Below, piece by piece: positions 17,058 to 26,007 of a stretch of DNA of 64,000 bases. Position 1 is the first letter of the stretch, and every line of letters begins with the position of its first letter. The stretch is from the NCBI RefSeq assembly GCF_030622045.1, contig NZ_CP130886.1, forward strand, positions 2,369,557 to 2,433,556, in the 5' to 3' direction. The stretch is from Planctellipticum variicoloris (GTDB taxonomy: Bacteria > Planctomycetota > Planctomycetia > Planctomycetales > Planctomycetaceae). Both the position numbers and the translations under genes were made by a program. The notes under the pieces are model-generated. The model was not told the origin of the DNA. It did no database searches and saw only the letters and a list, made by a program, of their open reading frames with translations.

Positions 17058-18011
17058 TCAGCGGCGCGGGCGCACCGGCCGGGCGGCATTGGACTTGACC
17101 GGCGTCAGCGGGCGGCGGGAGATTTCCTGCCAGTGGCGGATGTCGATTTCGTAGGGGCCGTGCGGACCGTCGAATGCGCCGAACTGTTCGAGGTAGCGTT
17201 CCAGTCGGCCGATTTTCTGCTCGACGGTCAGTTCGCCGGGGTGACTTGTGCCCGGCGGACGGCCCCAGACAATTTTCGAGCCCCCTTTGGTCGTCAGCTC
17301 GAAGGTCAGGTCGCCCGGGCTGATGCTGGCGTCGGGACGCGTCGGGGCGACGATGGACGACAGACCCAAGGGTTCCCAGCGGTCGAACAGCGATTCGGCC
17401 AGACGGGCGGCCGCCAGGACCAGCGGATCTCCCCAGGTCGTGCCGGAGGGGCCCTGGGGCATTGTCGTCACGTTGCGGACGATCGGGAACCGCCTGGAAT
17501 CGTCCGGGGTAAAGTCTGCCGGTGGGAGGAGCACGGCGTTCGCGTCGACCGGGTAAAACCCTCGTTCGACTTCGATGAAGGCGACCGGCCTGCGGTACTC
17601 GACTTCGACCATGACCCGCGGCGGATAGCTTTTCCGGACTCGGATGACCTTTGCGATCCAGGGATTTTTCTCGAAGGCCGCGGCCAGTTCGCCAACGAGT
17701 TCGTCGTCGAGCAGGGCGAACTGGTCGGGAAGCTTCTGCTTTTCCAGCACGCGCTGGAGCAGGTCGGCGGGAACGTGCTCGGCCGGGGGCGGGACGAGGA
17801 CAATGTCGTCGCGATTGAGCTGGTACTCGGCCCGTTGGGTGAGGTTAGGGAGTTGCGAGATGCCCCAGGGGACCAGCACGAGAAAGCCGACGATGAGCGC
17901 GAGTCGACCGAGCATCCGCGGGGGCCGCGAAGGGGCGACCGGTACGGGTGCGGCGACCGGGGGCTCCGTCGGTTCGGGGGACTTTTTCTTGCGACCCATC
18001 GGCCCTGCCAC
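17058..18011 (-). CDS. FtsQ-like single-pass membrane protein with POTRA-type domain
   Basis: This 317-residue protein begins with a basic, Pro-rich cytosolic head (GRKKKSPEPTEPP), one membrane helix (about residues 34-53) and a periplasmic remainder. Residues 100-165 read NPWIAKVIRVRKSYPPRVMVEVEYRRPVA in two parts, then FYPVDANAVLL. This is the POTRA-plus-beta layout of FtsQ/DivIB: a strand with the xPW motif, the R-x-x-P-x-x-x-x-V-x-x-x-x-R-P-A signature, then DxxGxVL degenerated to DANAVLL. FtsQ recruits FtsB/L in the divisome. Planctomycetes lack FtsZ, so its role here is unclear. It is not beside the mur genes at 53 kb. It converges on the TPR gene with 10 bases between stops. Confidence 0.65.
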   Translation of the reverse strand: MAGPMGRKKKSPEPTEPPVAAPVPVAPSRPPRMLGRLALIVGFLVLVPWGISQLPNLTQRAEYQLNRDDIVLVPPPAEHVPADLLQRVLEKQKLPDQFALLDDELVGELAAAFEKNPWIAKVIRVRKSYPPRVMVEVEYRRPVAFIEVERGFYPVDANAVLLPPADFTPDDSRRFPIVRNVTTMPQGPSGTTWGDPLVLAAARLAESLFDRWEPLGLSSIVAPTRPDASISPGDLTFELTTKGGSKIVWGRPPGTSHPGELTVEQKIGRLERYLEQFGAFDGPHGPYEIDIRHWQEISRRPLTPVKSNAARPVRPRR

Positions 18012-18155
18012 GGTGGTTGGAGGCGAAGAGTACGGATCGCTCCGTGCTGCTCAAACATCGCCTCCGGAACGCTGGCGCGACGAGCCGAACCGCACGCAGA
18101 TCGGCGGAATCTGCCGATCTGCGTGCGAGGGCGCCGAAAGCGAAGTCTGGAGAAC

Positions 18156-19631
18156 TCAGCGAGAGTTGTCCGGTTGTTCCGGCCGCATCGCCGGGGAGCG
18201 ACCGCGGGCCCAGCCCTGTTCGTTCTCGAGTCGCTGCAGTCCCTTCTGAAAATAGAGGGGGTCGAGGCTCTGCAGGTGCCGACGGTACGCTTCTGCACGC
18301 CGCGCTTCCCAGTCGGCTGGCAGTCGAACGACCTGCAGTTCGGCCAGCTTCTGCGCAAGCAGATCGCCAATGAGCTGATGTCCTTCGATGGTGGGGTGGA
18401 CGTGATCGAGCAGCCATTCGTTGTCGGGATATCCGGAGCGGCTGCGCGCGGCGATTTCGGCTTCGGCGTCGACGAGGGGCGTTCCCGCTGAGCGGGCCGT
18501 CTCGCGAAAAATCCGGCGCATGGGTTCGAGCATCCGCAGCGGGCAGACGTCCGCGTCCTTGGCCCGCGTCAGTGCGGTGCGGGCTTCGTCGGGGCGTTGC
18601 AGACTTCGCAGGGTCATTCCGATGTCGTATTGCAGGCGGGCGTGTTCGCTGTCGATCCTTTCCGCGGCCTGGAGTCGTTCGAGGGCTCCGGCGAGATCGG
18701 ATCGGAGGAGTTCTGCGGCTCGTTCCGTCAGAGCTTCGAACTCTGCTTGCTCGGCGGGGGGCAGGTTTTCCCGCGGCTCGGATTTGAAGGGGGGCCATTC
18801 CAGATTCGAGATGGGGGTGACCATCACGAGGGGCACGCCGACGGCCGCGCACTGGTCGACCATTCGCTGGAGATTGAACTGGTAATGAGCGATCACGTCC
18901 CGCTGCCAGTCGGGATCGCGATGGAACAGGGCCATGCCGCCCTGCCAGTCGAGGCGGGCGTCGGCCTCCGGCCCCAGCGTGGGCCGATTCGCAGGCGAAC
19001 CGTCTGACGTGTGGTCGCGACACCAGAGATATCCGGCGCGTGCGAGTGTGAACGTCCGCAGGCGGGCCGCCTGTCGGAGCGGTCCCGCGGCGATCGTCTG
19101 GAGAGACTCGATGTGCTCGTAGGAGCGGTCTTCCAGGAACTCATTCTGGCCGATGCACAGGATGATCAGATCGGGCTCATGTTGCAGGACTTCGTTCAGG
19201 ATGGGGGCCAGCCGATAGCTGGCGTAGGAGATGCCTCCGCAGTTGACGACGTCCCAGGTGCGCTCGGGTTCCGCGGCCTGCAGAGCGAGTTCCAGCCAGG
19301 TGGTGAAGGAGGTCTCAATGGCATATGGCCGGCCCTGGACGGTCGATCCTCCCAGGACGAAGGTGCGGAACTCGCGGACCGGCTTCTTCGCCGGGAACGA
19401 TTCAGGGCGGAAGTGAGTCTGGCGGGACTTGGGAATCTCGTAGCGGTCGGCGGCGGTGTTCAGGGCGAACAGGGGGTGAATGTCGCTGAAGCCGACGAAG
19501 GGATCGTCATATTGCAGCGGGACGCCGATGCCGGCGGCGCGCAGGGCGAGCTCCAGAACGACGAAGGGTGCGAGCCCCAGCAGGATCGCCGCCAGGCGAA
19601 AGAACAGGGCTTTTCGCCACGCGAGTGGCAT
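18156..19631 (-). CDS. Membrane-anchored SGNH/GDSL-like hydrolase
   Basis: This 491-residue protein has an N-terminal signal or anchor helix (about residues 10-32). Its SGNH-type blocks are FVLGGSTVQGR (block I, GGST in place of GDS), NCGGISYASYR (block II Gly), CIGQNEFLEDR (block III, GxNE) and DHVHPTIEGHQ (block V, D-x-x-H). The Ser, Gly, Asn and His expected for an esterase or acyltransferase are therefore all present. Between blocks III and V lies an inserted helical stretch (about residues 310-370, TPR-like) that may bind a partner. An envelope carbohydrate or lipid esterase is the best guess. The start is supported by the signal peptide. Confidence 0.75.
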   Translation of the reverse strand: MPLAWRKALFFRLAAILLGLAPFVVLELALRAAGIGVPLQYDDPFVGFSDIHPLFALNTAADRYEIPKSRQTHFRPESFPAKKPVREFRTFVLGGSTVQGRPYAIETSFTTWLELALQAAEPERTWDVVNCGGISYASYRLAPILNEVLQHEPDLIILCIGQNEFLEDRSYEHIESLQTIAAGPLRQAARLRTFTLARAGYLWCRDHTSDGSPANRPTLGPEADARLDWQGGMALFHRDPDWQRDVIAHYQFNLQRMVDQCAAVGVPLVMVTPISNLEWPPFKSEPRENLPPAEQAEFEALTERAAELLRSDLAGALERLQAAERIDSEHARLQYDIGMTLRSLQRPDEARTALTRAKDADVCPLRMLEPMRRIFRETARSAGTPLVDAEAEIAARSRSGYPDNEWLLDHVHPTIEGHQLIGDLLAQKLAELQVVRLPADWEARRAEAYRRHLQSLDPLYFQKGLQRLENEQGWARGRSPAMRPEQPDNSR

Positions 19632-19742
19632 GCGACACCGCCGAAGGAGCGAGGGGACACCAGATCTGAAATTCCCCCTATGGAAGCAAGTTCGGGCGGA
19701 GTCTGCCAGAGTCTCGTCGACCGCGGCCGGGAAACGGCGGGA

Positions 19743-20111
19743 TCAGGGTTCCGAGGAATCCCCGTTCAGAAGGGCCTCGAGATTTCGTTGCACGTCTTCG
19801 GGGGTGATGTCGTATCCGGTCAGCCGTGCGCCGGACCAATTGATGCCCACGCACATTTCGGAGTCGGTCAGGAGCGGCAGCGTGTCGGTGAAGAACTCAT
19901 CGAGCGACAGTTCTTCGATGGCGAACCCGGTATAGGCGAGCTGCGACTGGCGGATCTGCGAGACCTGCCGGCGGCAGGACCAGAAGGGGACGACGTCGTG
20001 GTCCATGACGCGAAAGACCAGAAACTTGTCGTCGTCCATCAGCGTGTAGACCACACGGTCCAGCGTCACCTGTTCATAAAACAGACGTGCCTGCTCCGCT
20101 GCGATCGACAT
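19743..20111 (-). CDS. DUF2750-like protein
   Basis: This 122-residue cytosolic protein begins MSIAAEQARLFYEQV and continues with VVYTLMDDDKFLVF, VVPFWSCRRQVS, an IEELSLDEFF segment and VGINWSGARLTGYDI. The order (F-x-x-x-V, tL.D, PfWS, eis.eF, vg.NW, G-ei.p) matches my memory of the DUF2750 family, whose function is unknown. The frame stays open upstream to 20423, but residues before this ATG look non-coding and include a dispersed hairpin repeat. Confidence 0.7.
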   Translation of the reverse strand: MSIAAEQARLFYEQVTLDRVVYTLMDDDKFLVFRVMDHDVVPFWSCRRQVSQIRQSQLAYTGFAIEELSLDEFFTDTLPLLTDSEMCVGINWSGARLTGYDITPEDVQRNLEALLNGDSSEP

Positions 20112-20331
20112 GGGGCCGGACTCCCTGACGGAATGTCGTCGAACTGGATTTGGCGGGCCGGATTCACCGGGCCGTCGCATCACGGAAGGATTGTCAACCT
20201 TCGGCGACCAGAAGGTCAAGTCTGAGGGGCCTCCGGGGGAATCGGCGGCGAAGCCGGGCGACGCGCGACGAGCAACTCGGCGCGGGACTGTGGGCGCCGG
20301 CGGCTGCCCAGCAGCCTGTCGAAGAATTGGA

Positions 20332-20403
20332 GACAGACAGGAATGTCTGTCCCACCCGAAGAGAATTCCTCCGAAAAGGTGGCCCAGACATTCCTGCCTG
20401 GGC
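20332..20403. repeat. Two GNRA-loop hairpins (copies 2 and 3)
   Basis: GACAGACA-GGAA-TGTCTGTC (20332-20351) is a perfect 8-bp stem with a GGAA loop. At 20382-20403, GCCCAGACA-TTCC-TGCCTGGGC forms a 9-bp stem with one mismatch whose loop reads GGAA on the minus strand. They lie in the roughly 320-base gap between the WD40 gene and the DUF2750 gene. The rest of that gap shows nothing I recognise. Confidence 0.65.
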
Positions 20404-20432
20404 ATTTCGCTGGAATTCGTCAACGCGCTGCA

Positions 20433-21425
20433 CTAGGCGGGCTTGGAGGCCATGCGGCTGATGCGGAGGTGTTTGTCGTGGTGCGTGGTCGCGACCTGGA
20501 TGCCGTCCGGATGCAGGTCGAGATCCCGCACGATGTTCGGCAACTGGAATCGGTGGATGTCTTTGTTCTGCGAGGCGTTCCAGAAGACCAGGTGCCCCCC
20601 GGTGCTGCCGCCGCTGGCTCCGAGCAGCGTCCCGTCCGGCAGGAAGATCAACCGCCAGACAGCTCCCTTCAGCGGCTCGGCGATCAGGGACTGCACCAGT
20701 TTCTGCGATTCCCACTCGAACAGCATGACCAGAGGATCGTGAACGGCGCCCAGCGGGTTCGAGGCGTTGTGCAGTCCCCCGCAGGCGAACTGCTGGCCGT
20801 CAGCGCTGATCGCCAGCGCTCGCACGCCGCCGAAGTCCACGCCTTGACCGCCGTTGTAGGACCAGAGGGCCTTCGCATCGAAGGTCCGCACGGCGGCGCC
20901 CGTGGCAACATCCCACTGCCGCACATGCCCTTTCAGCTCGCCGGTGAGCAGGAACTGCCCCGTGGGATGAAACAGCACGCTGTAGATGTGGCTCTCGTGG
21001 CCGGGGAACTCGCGGACCAGCGTCCCGTCGGCCAGATTCCACAGACGCAGCACCTTGTCGTTGCCGCCGGTCGCCACCAGCTTGCCGTCGGGACTGACCG
21101 CGAGCGCACGGATCCAACCCTGATGGGCTTCGACCGTTCGGATCGGCACGGGGGCGTCGCCGGCAACCGGCCACCAGATCAGCCGGCCGTCACAGCCCCC
21201 CGAGACCATCGTCTGGCCGTCGGGAGTGAAGCCGAAGCCGTTCACCCAGCTCTCATGGGCTTTGAGCGCCAGAGGCTTCCCGGTCGCCAGATCAAACCGC
21301 TGGATCGAGTTGTCCTCGCAGCTCGCGAAGATAAATCGCCCAGCAGGATCGAACCGGCAGGCCAGGAGCGGGCTCTCCACCGGCCATTGCGAGGCGACAT
21401 GAGTCTGCTGCGGTTCAGCCGGCAC
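20433..21425 (-). CDS. WD40 repeat beta-propeller protein
   Basis: This 330-residue protein has no signal peptide. About seven WD40-like blades are marked by repeats such as SPDGKLVATGGNDKVLRLW, HPTGQFLLTGELKGHVRQW and FTPDGQTMVSGGCDGRLIWW. It probably folds as one propeller used as a protein-binding platform. It follows DUF1501 and DUF1549 genes on the same strand, a neighbourhood common in planctomycetes, where the WD40 protein is thought to act with those secreted partners. The start is a GTG at 21425, with AAGGA 7 bases upstream. Two identical palindromes lie between it and the DUF1501 stop. Confidence 0.85.
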   Translation of the reverse strand: MPAEPQQTHVASQWPVESPLLACRFDPAGRFIFASCEDNSIQRFDLATGKPLALKAHESWVNGFGFTPDGQTMVSGGCDGRLIWWPVAGDAPVPIRTVEAHQGWIRALAVSPDGKLVATGGNDKVLRLWNLADGTLVREFPGHESHIYSVLFHPTGQFLLTGELKGHVRQWDVATGAAVRTFDAKALWSYNGGQGVDFGGVRALAISADGQQFACGGLHNASNPLGAVHDPLVMLFEWESQKLVQSLIAEPLKGAVWRLIFLPDGTLLGASGGSTGGHLVFWNASQNKDIHRFQLPNIVRDLDLHPDGIQVATTHHDKHLRISRMASKPA

Positions 21426-21442
21426 GCGGACATCCTTCGCAG

Positions 21443-21502
21443 GGTCCGCAGTGCGGACCGTTCATTGCGCGACGCGAGTCACATTGGTCCGCAGTGCGGA
21501 TC
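21443..21502. promoter_or_regulatory. Twin palindromes in WD40 gene leader
   Basis: GGTCCGC-AGT-GCGGACC (21443-21459) and GGTCCGC-AGT-GCGGATC (21486-21502) start 43 bases apart, about four helical turns. They lie between the DUF1501 stop and the WD40 start. They could form paired operator sites or consecutive hairpins that attenuate readthrough. Neither is followed by a T-run on the minus strand. Confidence 0.4.
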
Positions 21503-21530
21503 CTGCGGGAATCAATTGATCGGCGAGAAA

Positions 21531-22817
21531 TTACGAAAGAATCGCACGAATCGGCGCGGTCGCCGGATCGGCCATCAGCATCGGGCGGCCGCCGATATCG
21601 AACGAGCCGCTCGAATCCAGCCCCACCGCCCGCAGGTAGGTGTGGAACAGATCGCCGCAGTTCACTTGGCCATCGGTCACTTCGGTTCCGTTGTCATTCG
21701 TCTTGCCGTACACGGCGCCACGCTGGATCCCGGCCCCGCCCGCGACGACCGACCAGGCTCGGCTCCAGTGATCACGGCCGTAGTACAGATTGATATTCGG
21801 CGTCCGCCCGAATTCCGACAGCACCACGATCAACGTGCTGTCGAGCATCCCGCGGTCGGCAATATCCCCCACGATCGCCGCGAACGACTGGTCGAACTCC
21901 GCCATCTGCTCCAGGTGGAAGTTGAAATTCTCGTTGTGCGTATCGTAGTTCGAATGGCTCACCTGCACGAAGGTGATCCCTTGCTCCAGCAGCCGCCGAG
22001 CCAGCAGGCAGTGCCGCCCGAGATCGTGTTTGCCGTAGCGTTCGGCATCCTTCTCGGATTCCTTGCTGACGTCAAACACATCCCGCTGCAGCATGAGCTG
22101 CTGAGCCTGTTCGTAGCTGTACGTATAAAGGTCGGTCTTCGCAGTCCGCCGACGGGACAGGAACTTATCGTCCGCCATCTTTCTGAACTGATTCCGCGCC
22201 GCGTCGACGGCGTCGGTCACATCGCCCGGTCGGGCCGTGTTCTGCGGCGGGTTGCCGTTGCCGAGCACGACGCTGGCGTACTTCGGTCCCAGATAGGCGG
22301 CGTCATTGCTGCGGCCGCCGCCGCCGCCGGGGGTGATCACAATGTGGCCCGGCAAGGTGCTGGTTTCGGGCGTGAGGGCCTTTGCCATCACCGCTCCGAG
22401 CTGCGGGTAATCGGAGGCGGGTGTCTGACGACGCCCCGTCAACATCATGTAGGCCCCCTTACCGTGATCGTCTTCCGCCGTGTTGACGCCGCGGATCACT
22501 GCCAGATGGTGCATCAGCTTGGCGGTGTTCGGGAGCAGCTCGCTGACGTGCAGTCCGGGGACAGAGGACGGAATCGCGCGGAACGGCCCGCCGGTGTTGG
22601 TCGCGGGCTTCGGATCCCAGCTCTCGAGCTGGCTCAGGCCCCCGTGCATGTTGAAGACCAGGATTCGCTTCTGTTGTTTGGCCAGTTCGGCGGATGCGGC
22701 AGGACGGGCCAGCAGCGAAACGCCCCCCAGGGCTCCTGCTCCGGCGGCAAGCTGTCCCAGAAAGTTCCGGCGGGCCAGCAGGTGCTCGCTCGACTGGCAG
22801 GCATAATTGCAACGCAT
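21531..22817 (-). CDS. DUF1501 family secreted protein (Tat substrate)
   Basis: This 428-residue protein starts with a twin-Arg signal (RRNFLGQLAAG from residue 16), a hydrophobic stretch and an ASA cleavage site. The body shows DUF1501 (sulfatase-superfamily) hallmarks: FNMHGGLSQLESWDPKP, GVNTAEDDHGKGAYMMLTGR, HIVITPGGGG and LSEFGRTPNINLYYGRDHW near the end. The family shares the alkaline-phosphatase fold, but its substrate is unknown. It lies 110 bases downstream of a DUF1549/DUF1553 gene, its usual partner in planctomycetes, and the pair is likely one operon. A dispersed hairpin separates the two genes. Confidence 0.92.
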   Translation of the reverse strand: MRCNYACQSSEHLLARRNFLGQLAAGAGALGGVSLLARPAASAELAKQQKRILVFNMHGGLSQLESWDPKPATNTGGPFRAIPSSVPGLHVSELLPNTAKLMHHLAVIRGVNTAEDDHGKGAYMMLTGRRQTPASDYPQLGAVMAKALTPETSTLPGHIVITPGGGGGRSNDAAYLGPKYASVVLGNGNPPQNTARPGDVTDAVDAARNQFRKMADDKFLSRRRTAKTDLYTYSYEQAQQLMLQRDVFDVSKESEKDAERYGKHDLGRHCLLARRLLEQGITFVQVSHSNYDTHNENFNFHLEQMAEFDQSFAAIVGDIADRGMLDSTLIVVLSEFGRTPNINLYYGRDHWSRAWSVVAGGAGIQRGAVYGKTNDNGTEVTDGQVNCGDLFHTYLRAVGLDSSGSFDIGGRPMLMADPATAPIRAILS

Positions 22818-22898
22818 GGCTCAACCTTCCTGAATACAGTGATCAATCCGTGACACAACCGTTGTTCGAAGCCCTGCAGGGGCACATTTTATCGGGTG

Positions 22899-22920
22899 GC
22901 GCTGACATTCCTGTCTGTGC
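22899..22920. repeat. GNRA-loop hairpin, imperfect (copy 4)
   Basis: The stem is built around ACA-TTCC-TGT with an outer GCGC/GTGC part containing one mismatch and one G-U pair. The loop reads GGAA on the minus strand. It lies 8 bases after the stop codon of the DUF1549/1553 gene. Confidence 0.45.
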
Positions 22921-22927
22921 GATGAAT

Positions 22928-25774
22928 TTAGTGATTGAATCGGAACTCCGCCGACGTCAGCAGCCCCCAGGCCAGCTCCTTGGCCACCACCGGCTTTTCC
23001 GTCGGCTTGGCCGCCAGCGCCTGCACGACCGCCGCCTTTTCTTCAGCCGACGGCTGTCGGGCCAGCACGCTGACATACAGCTCTTCGGCGATCGCCGCGG
23101 GGTCCTCCAGTGTGACCATCCGCTGCGTCAGATTCGCTCCCGAAGGATTCAGCCACGAATTCAGCACGCCGCCGTTGGCCAGAAACAGCGCCTGATCCGC
23201 AGTCGCAAAAAAGTCATCCTGCGGCTGTCCCGGAGCGGCTGCATAGAACTGGACGAAGACCCCCAGATTTCCCTTCAACTTGTCGTAGACGAGCTGCGCC
23301 ACCTGCTGTTCGCGAGCCAGCTTCTGTGCAGGATCCTGGTCGGCCTGCGCCTTCGGAAGCTTTGCTTCGACTTCCGCGTCCGACGCCTGCCGATACTGCT
23401 CAATCACTCCAGTCGCCTGCAGGTAGCTCCACGCCATCTGCTCCGGCATCAGCGGCTTCAGGCCCCGCAGACGGCCGTCGATCGTCCAGTGATCCGTCAG
23501 CGACGCCAGCGTCGTCTCCACAGCGGCTCGTGCAGACGCCAGTTGCGATTCCGCCTGCTGCACGGCCGTCGTCTGCGACGCCACGGCCTGCTGACGCGTT
23601 GTCAGTTCCGTCATCGCCACCGCCATCTGCTGCTGCACCGCCGTCTGCTTGGCCTGCATGTCCTTCAGCACGGTTTCTCGCGTCGCGACGACCGGCTTGT
23701 ACTCTACCAGGTCTTTGGAAAGCGGCTCGAGGCGGGCCTTCAGCTTCTCGCTCGCCACCACCAGCTCGGCGTCGCCCGGCAGTTTCTCCAATGCGGCTCC
23801 GGTCTGGGTTACCGCAGCCGCCACGACCTGCACGATTTCCTGCTTGCCGGTGAGCTGCTGCTGAGCCTCCTGCAGTGCGGTCTGCGCCGTCGCCACCTGC
23901 TGAGCCATCTCGGTCACGGCGGTATTCGCCTTGGCCACTTCCGCGGTCTGCACTTCAACCGCCTGGGTCGCCGCAACCAGCGCCGTCTTACCGGCCGCGA
24001 TCTGTTGTTCGGCGGCCGGAACCGCCGCCACCGCCAGTGCGTGTTGCTTGAAGGCGACCAGATCCTGCTGGCGGCGCTTGGCCGCAGCGAGAACGACCTG
24101 CTGCTGCTGATGTGCGACGCGGGCCAGGTGCAACTTGGTCTTCGCAGCTTCCAGCGGCTTGCGGGCCTCTTCGAGCGCAGCCCATGCGGCATCCCCCGCC
24201 GTCTGCGTCTCCGCCAGTTTTGCCAGAGCGGCCTGTGAAGCTGCCGTCTGGTCTTGAATTGTCTTGGTGACGGCCGCAATTTCACCGGTCACGCTCGCGA
24301 CGCGGGCCTGGAACGTCGCCAGCGCTGCGGCGATTTCCTTGTCGGCTGGCAGGGCTTTGGCGGCAGCATCAGACTTTGCGGCCGCCTCGTTCAGCGTCGC
24401 GAGGACCGTCTGCTTCCCCGTCAGCTCCCCCTGCGACTTTGCCAGCGCCGCGGCGGCATCGTCCGCCGGTTTCTTGGCCGCAGCCACTGCCGCCTGCGAC
24501 TGCTGAAAGGCCGTCTCAGCCGGTTCCAGCGTCTTGCGGACCGCCTTGAACTCGTCGAGCGCCGTATCAAAAGCGGTCTTCAGCGACTCATCGGACGTCG
24601 ATAGCTCAGCAATCGACTTCTCGACGTCGACCGACTTCGCATCCACTTCGCCGACACCGGCCAAAACGTCCGCGGGAAGATCAAGCGATCGCTGATACGT
24701 CTGGGTCAGCACAATTTCCCGCACCAGCGCCCGGACGTCGTATTTCATCTTCGGGAACTCGGTCGCCAGCAGATCCAGTGCGGCGGGGTGCACCGCCGGA
24801 TTAGCCGCGTGCAGCATGTCGACCGGATGCACCAGCCCGCGTCCCAGGAACTGCGCCCACAGGCGGTTCACAATATTCTCGTTGAAGGCCCGGTTCTGAC
24901 CGTTCGTCGCGACTTCGGCAAGTTTCGCACGTCGGCTGTACTTCGGAACCGACCGAACCTTGTCCGCCGGGAAGACTGTATATTCCTCGCCCAGACGGAA
25001 CCGTTCTTCGGCGACCTCCGGATCTCCCGGAAGCCGTGGCCGCATCCGACCAGCGTCGCCAGTGAAGACCGACTTGTAGTCCGCTTCTCCCTCGGCCCGC
25101 TCCGCCAGCAGCATCTTCTTCTGGGCTTCGTCGTTAAACACCGTCGTCCGGCTGACGAACGCATACAGCCCGTAATAGTCAGTCTGCAGATAGTCGTCGA
25201 CGAGCGGATGATCGTGGCACTGGGCGCACTGCATGTCCCGACCAAAGAAGATCCGGCCCACATCGCGGGTCATCAGATTCGGCTCGGCCTCCCGGTCCAG
25301 GAAGAATTTGGCAGCCGGCCGCAATGCCGGATCGGCGCCATCCGACGCCAGAATCTCCTGTGCGAGCTGATTCCACGGCTTATTCTGTCGGATCGATTCC
25401 GTGAGCCAAGCCAGCCATTCCGGCGACGGCACGTGCTTGTCCGGGCGACGTTCCATCAGCATCACGTCGAACGCATGCGCCATGTGGAGCGGATAGCGGG
25501 GATCGGCCAGCAGCCGGTCCGCCAGCGCCTGCCGCTTCTGCGGATCCTGATTCTCTAGAAAAGCCCGCACCTCTCCCGCAGTCGGGACCATGCCGACCAG
25601 GTCGACCGAGATCCGGCGGATAAACTCGTCATCCGCTGCAAGTTTGGCCACCGGGCCGATATGATCGGCGGCAATCGCCTGATCCAGCCGGACGTGCAGC
25701 GGTTCTTGTGCAGAAGCAGCGGTCGCGGCGAGCGCGACGGCAACGAACGACAGCAAACAACTTGTCCGTGTCAT
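22928..25774 (-). CDS. DUF1549/DUF1553 protein with long coiled-coil insertion
   Basis: This 948-residue protein has a signal peptide (residues 1-22, ending ASAQ). Residues 25-240 are DUF1549, with FIRRISVDLVGMVPT and CAQCHDHP (183-190), a cytochrome-like CxxCH that could bind haem or metal. DUF1553 begins near residue 270 (FNENIVNRLWAQFLGRGLV, then LTQTYQRS). It is interrupted at about 385-757 by an Ala/Gln/Lys-rich coiled coil, and resumes with GRLRGLKPLMPEQMAWSY to the end (LARQPSAEE, AEFRFNH). The coiled coil contains an internal duplication (LTGKQ...LPADKE and LTGKQ...LPGDAE). I chose the ATG at 25774 because the signal peptide follows it. The frame remains open upstream to 25993. Confidence 0.88.
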   Translation of the reverse strand: MTRTSCLLSFVAVALAATAASAQEPLHVRLDQAIAADHIGPVAKLAADDEFIRRISVDLVGMVPTAGEVRAFLENQDPQKRQALADRLLADPRYPLHMAHAFDVMLMERRPDKHVPSPEWLAWLTESIRQNKPWNQLAQEILASDGADPALRPAAKFFLDREAEPNLMTRDVGRIFFGRDMQCAQCHDHPLVDDYLQTDYYGLYAFVSRTTVFNDEAQKKMLLAERAEGEADYKSVFTGDAGRMRPRLPGDPEVAEERFRLGEEYTVFPADKVRSVPKYSRRAKLAEVATNGQNRAFNENIVNRLWAQFLGRGLVHPVDMLHAANPAVHPAALDLLATEFPKMKYDVRALVREIVLTQTYQRSLDLPADVLAGVGEVDAKSVDVEKSIAELSTSDESLKTAFDTALDEFKAVRKTLEPAETAFQQSQAAVAAAKKPADDAAAALAKSQGELTGKQTVLATLNEAAAKSDAAAKALPADKEIAAALATFQARVASVTGEIAAVTKTIQDQTAASQAALAKLAETQTAGDAAWAALEEARKPLEAAKTKLHLARVAHQQQQVVLAAAKRRQQDLVAFKQHALAVAAVPAAEQQIAAGKTALVAATQAVEVQTAEVAKANTAVTEMAQQVATAQTALQEAQQQLTGKQEIVQVVAAAVTQTGAALEKLPGDAELVVASEKLKARLEPLSKDLVEYKPVVATRETVLKDMQAKQTAVQQQMAVAMTELTTRQQAVASQTTAVQQAESQLASARAAVETTLASLTDHWTIDGRLRGLKPLMPEQMAWSYLQATGVIEQYRQASDAEVEAKLPKAQADQDPAQKLAREQQVAQLVYDKLKGNLGVFVQFYAAAPGQPQDDFFATADQALFLANGGVLNSWLNPSGANLTQRMVTLEDPAAIAEELYVSVLARQPSAEEKAAVVQALAAKPTEKPVVAKELAWGLLTSAEFRFNH

Positions 25775-25854
25775 GGTGGCTGGCGCCTGGGGGAGGGAAG
25801 GACGGCGGGCGGAATGCGGGCAGGAAACACTGTTGCTCATCAAGATCTCTGCAT

Positions 25855-25884
25855 ATGTTATCGAATTGTCGGTCAGGAGGTCAA
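25855..25884 (-). promoter_or_regulatory. Putative promoter for DUF1549/1553 gene
   Basis: On the minus strand TTGACC (25884-25879), an 18-base spacer and TAACAT (25860-25855) resemble a vegetative promoter, about 80 bases before the start codon. It lies in the 233-base divergent gap shared with the PVC dehydrogenase gene. Confidence 0.4.
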
Positions 25885-26007
25885 TGAAATTCTCCTGCAC
25901 CAATTCTCGATCGCGCTGCAAACTTTGCGCAAGGCGCCGAGTGTCTCGTAGAAATTCACTTTCGTCGATTTGACTTTGCCAAATCACTGACATGCGAAGG
26001 ATTTCGG

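Noticed and set aside
20343-22853. 836-codon plus-strand frame across the WD40 and DUF1501 genes
   Set aside because: Composition is His/Arg/Gln-rich with no domain; both genes on the other strand are well supported.
22694-24238. 514-codon plus-strand frame opposite the coiled-coil region
   Set aside because: Its Leu/Arg/His repeats mirror the Ala/Gln codons of the coiled coil on the other strand.
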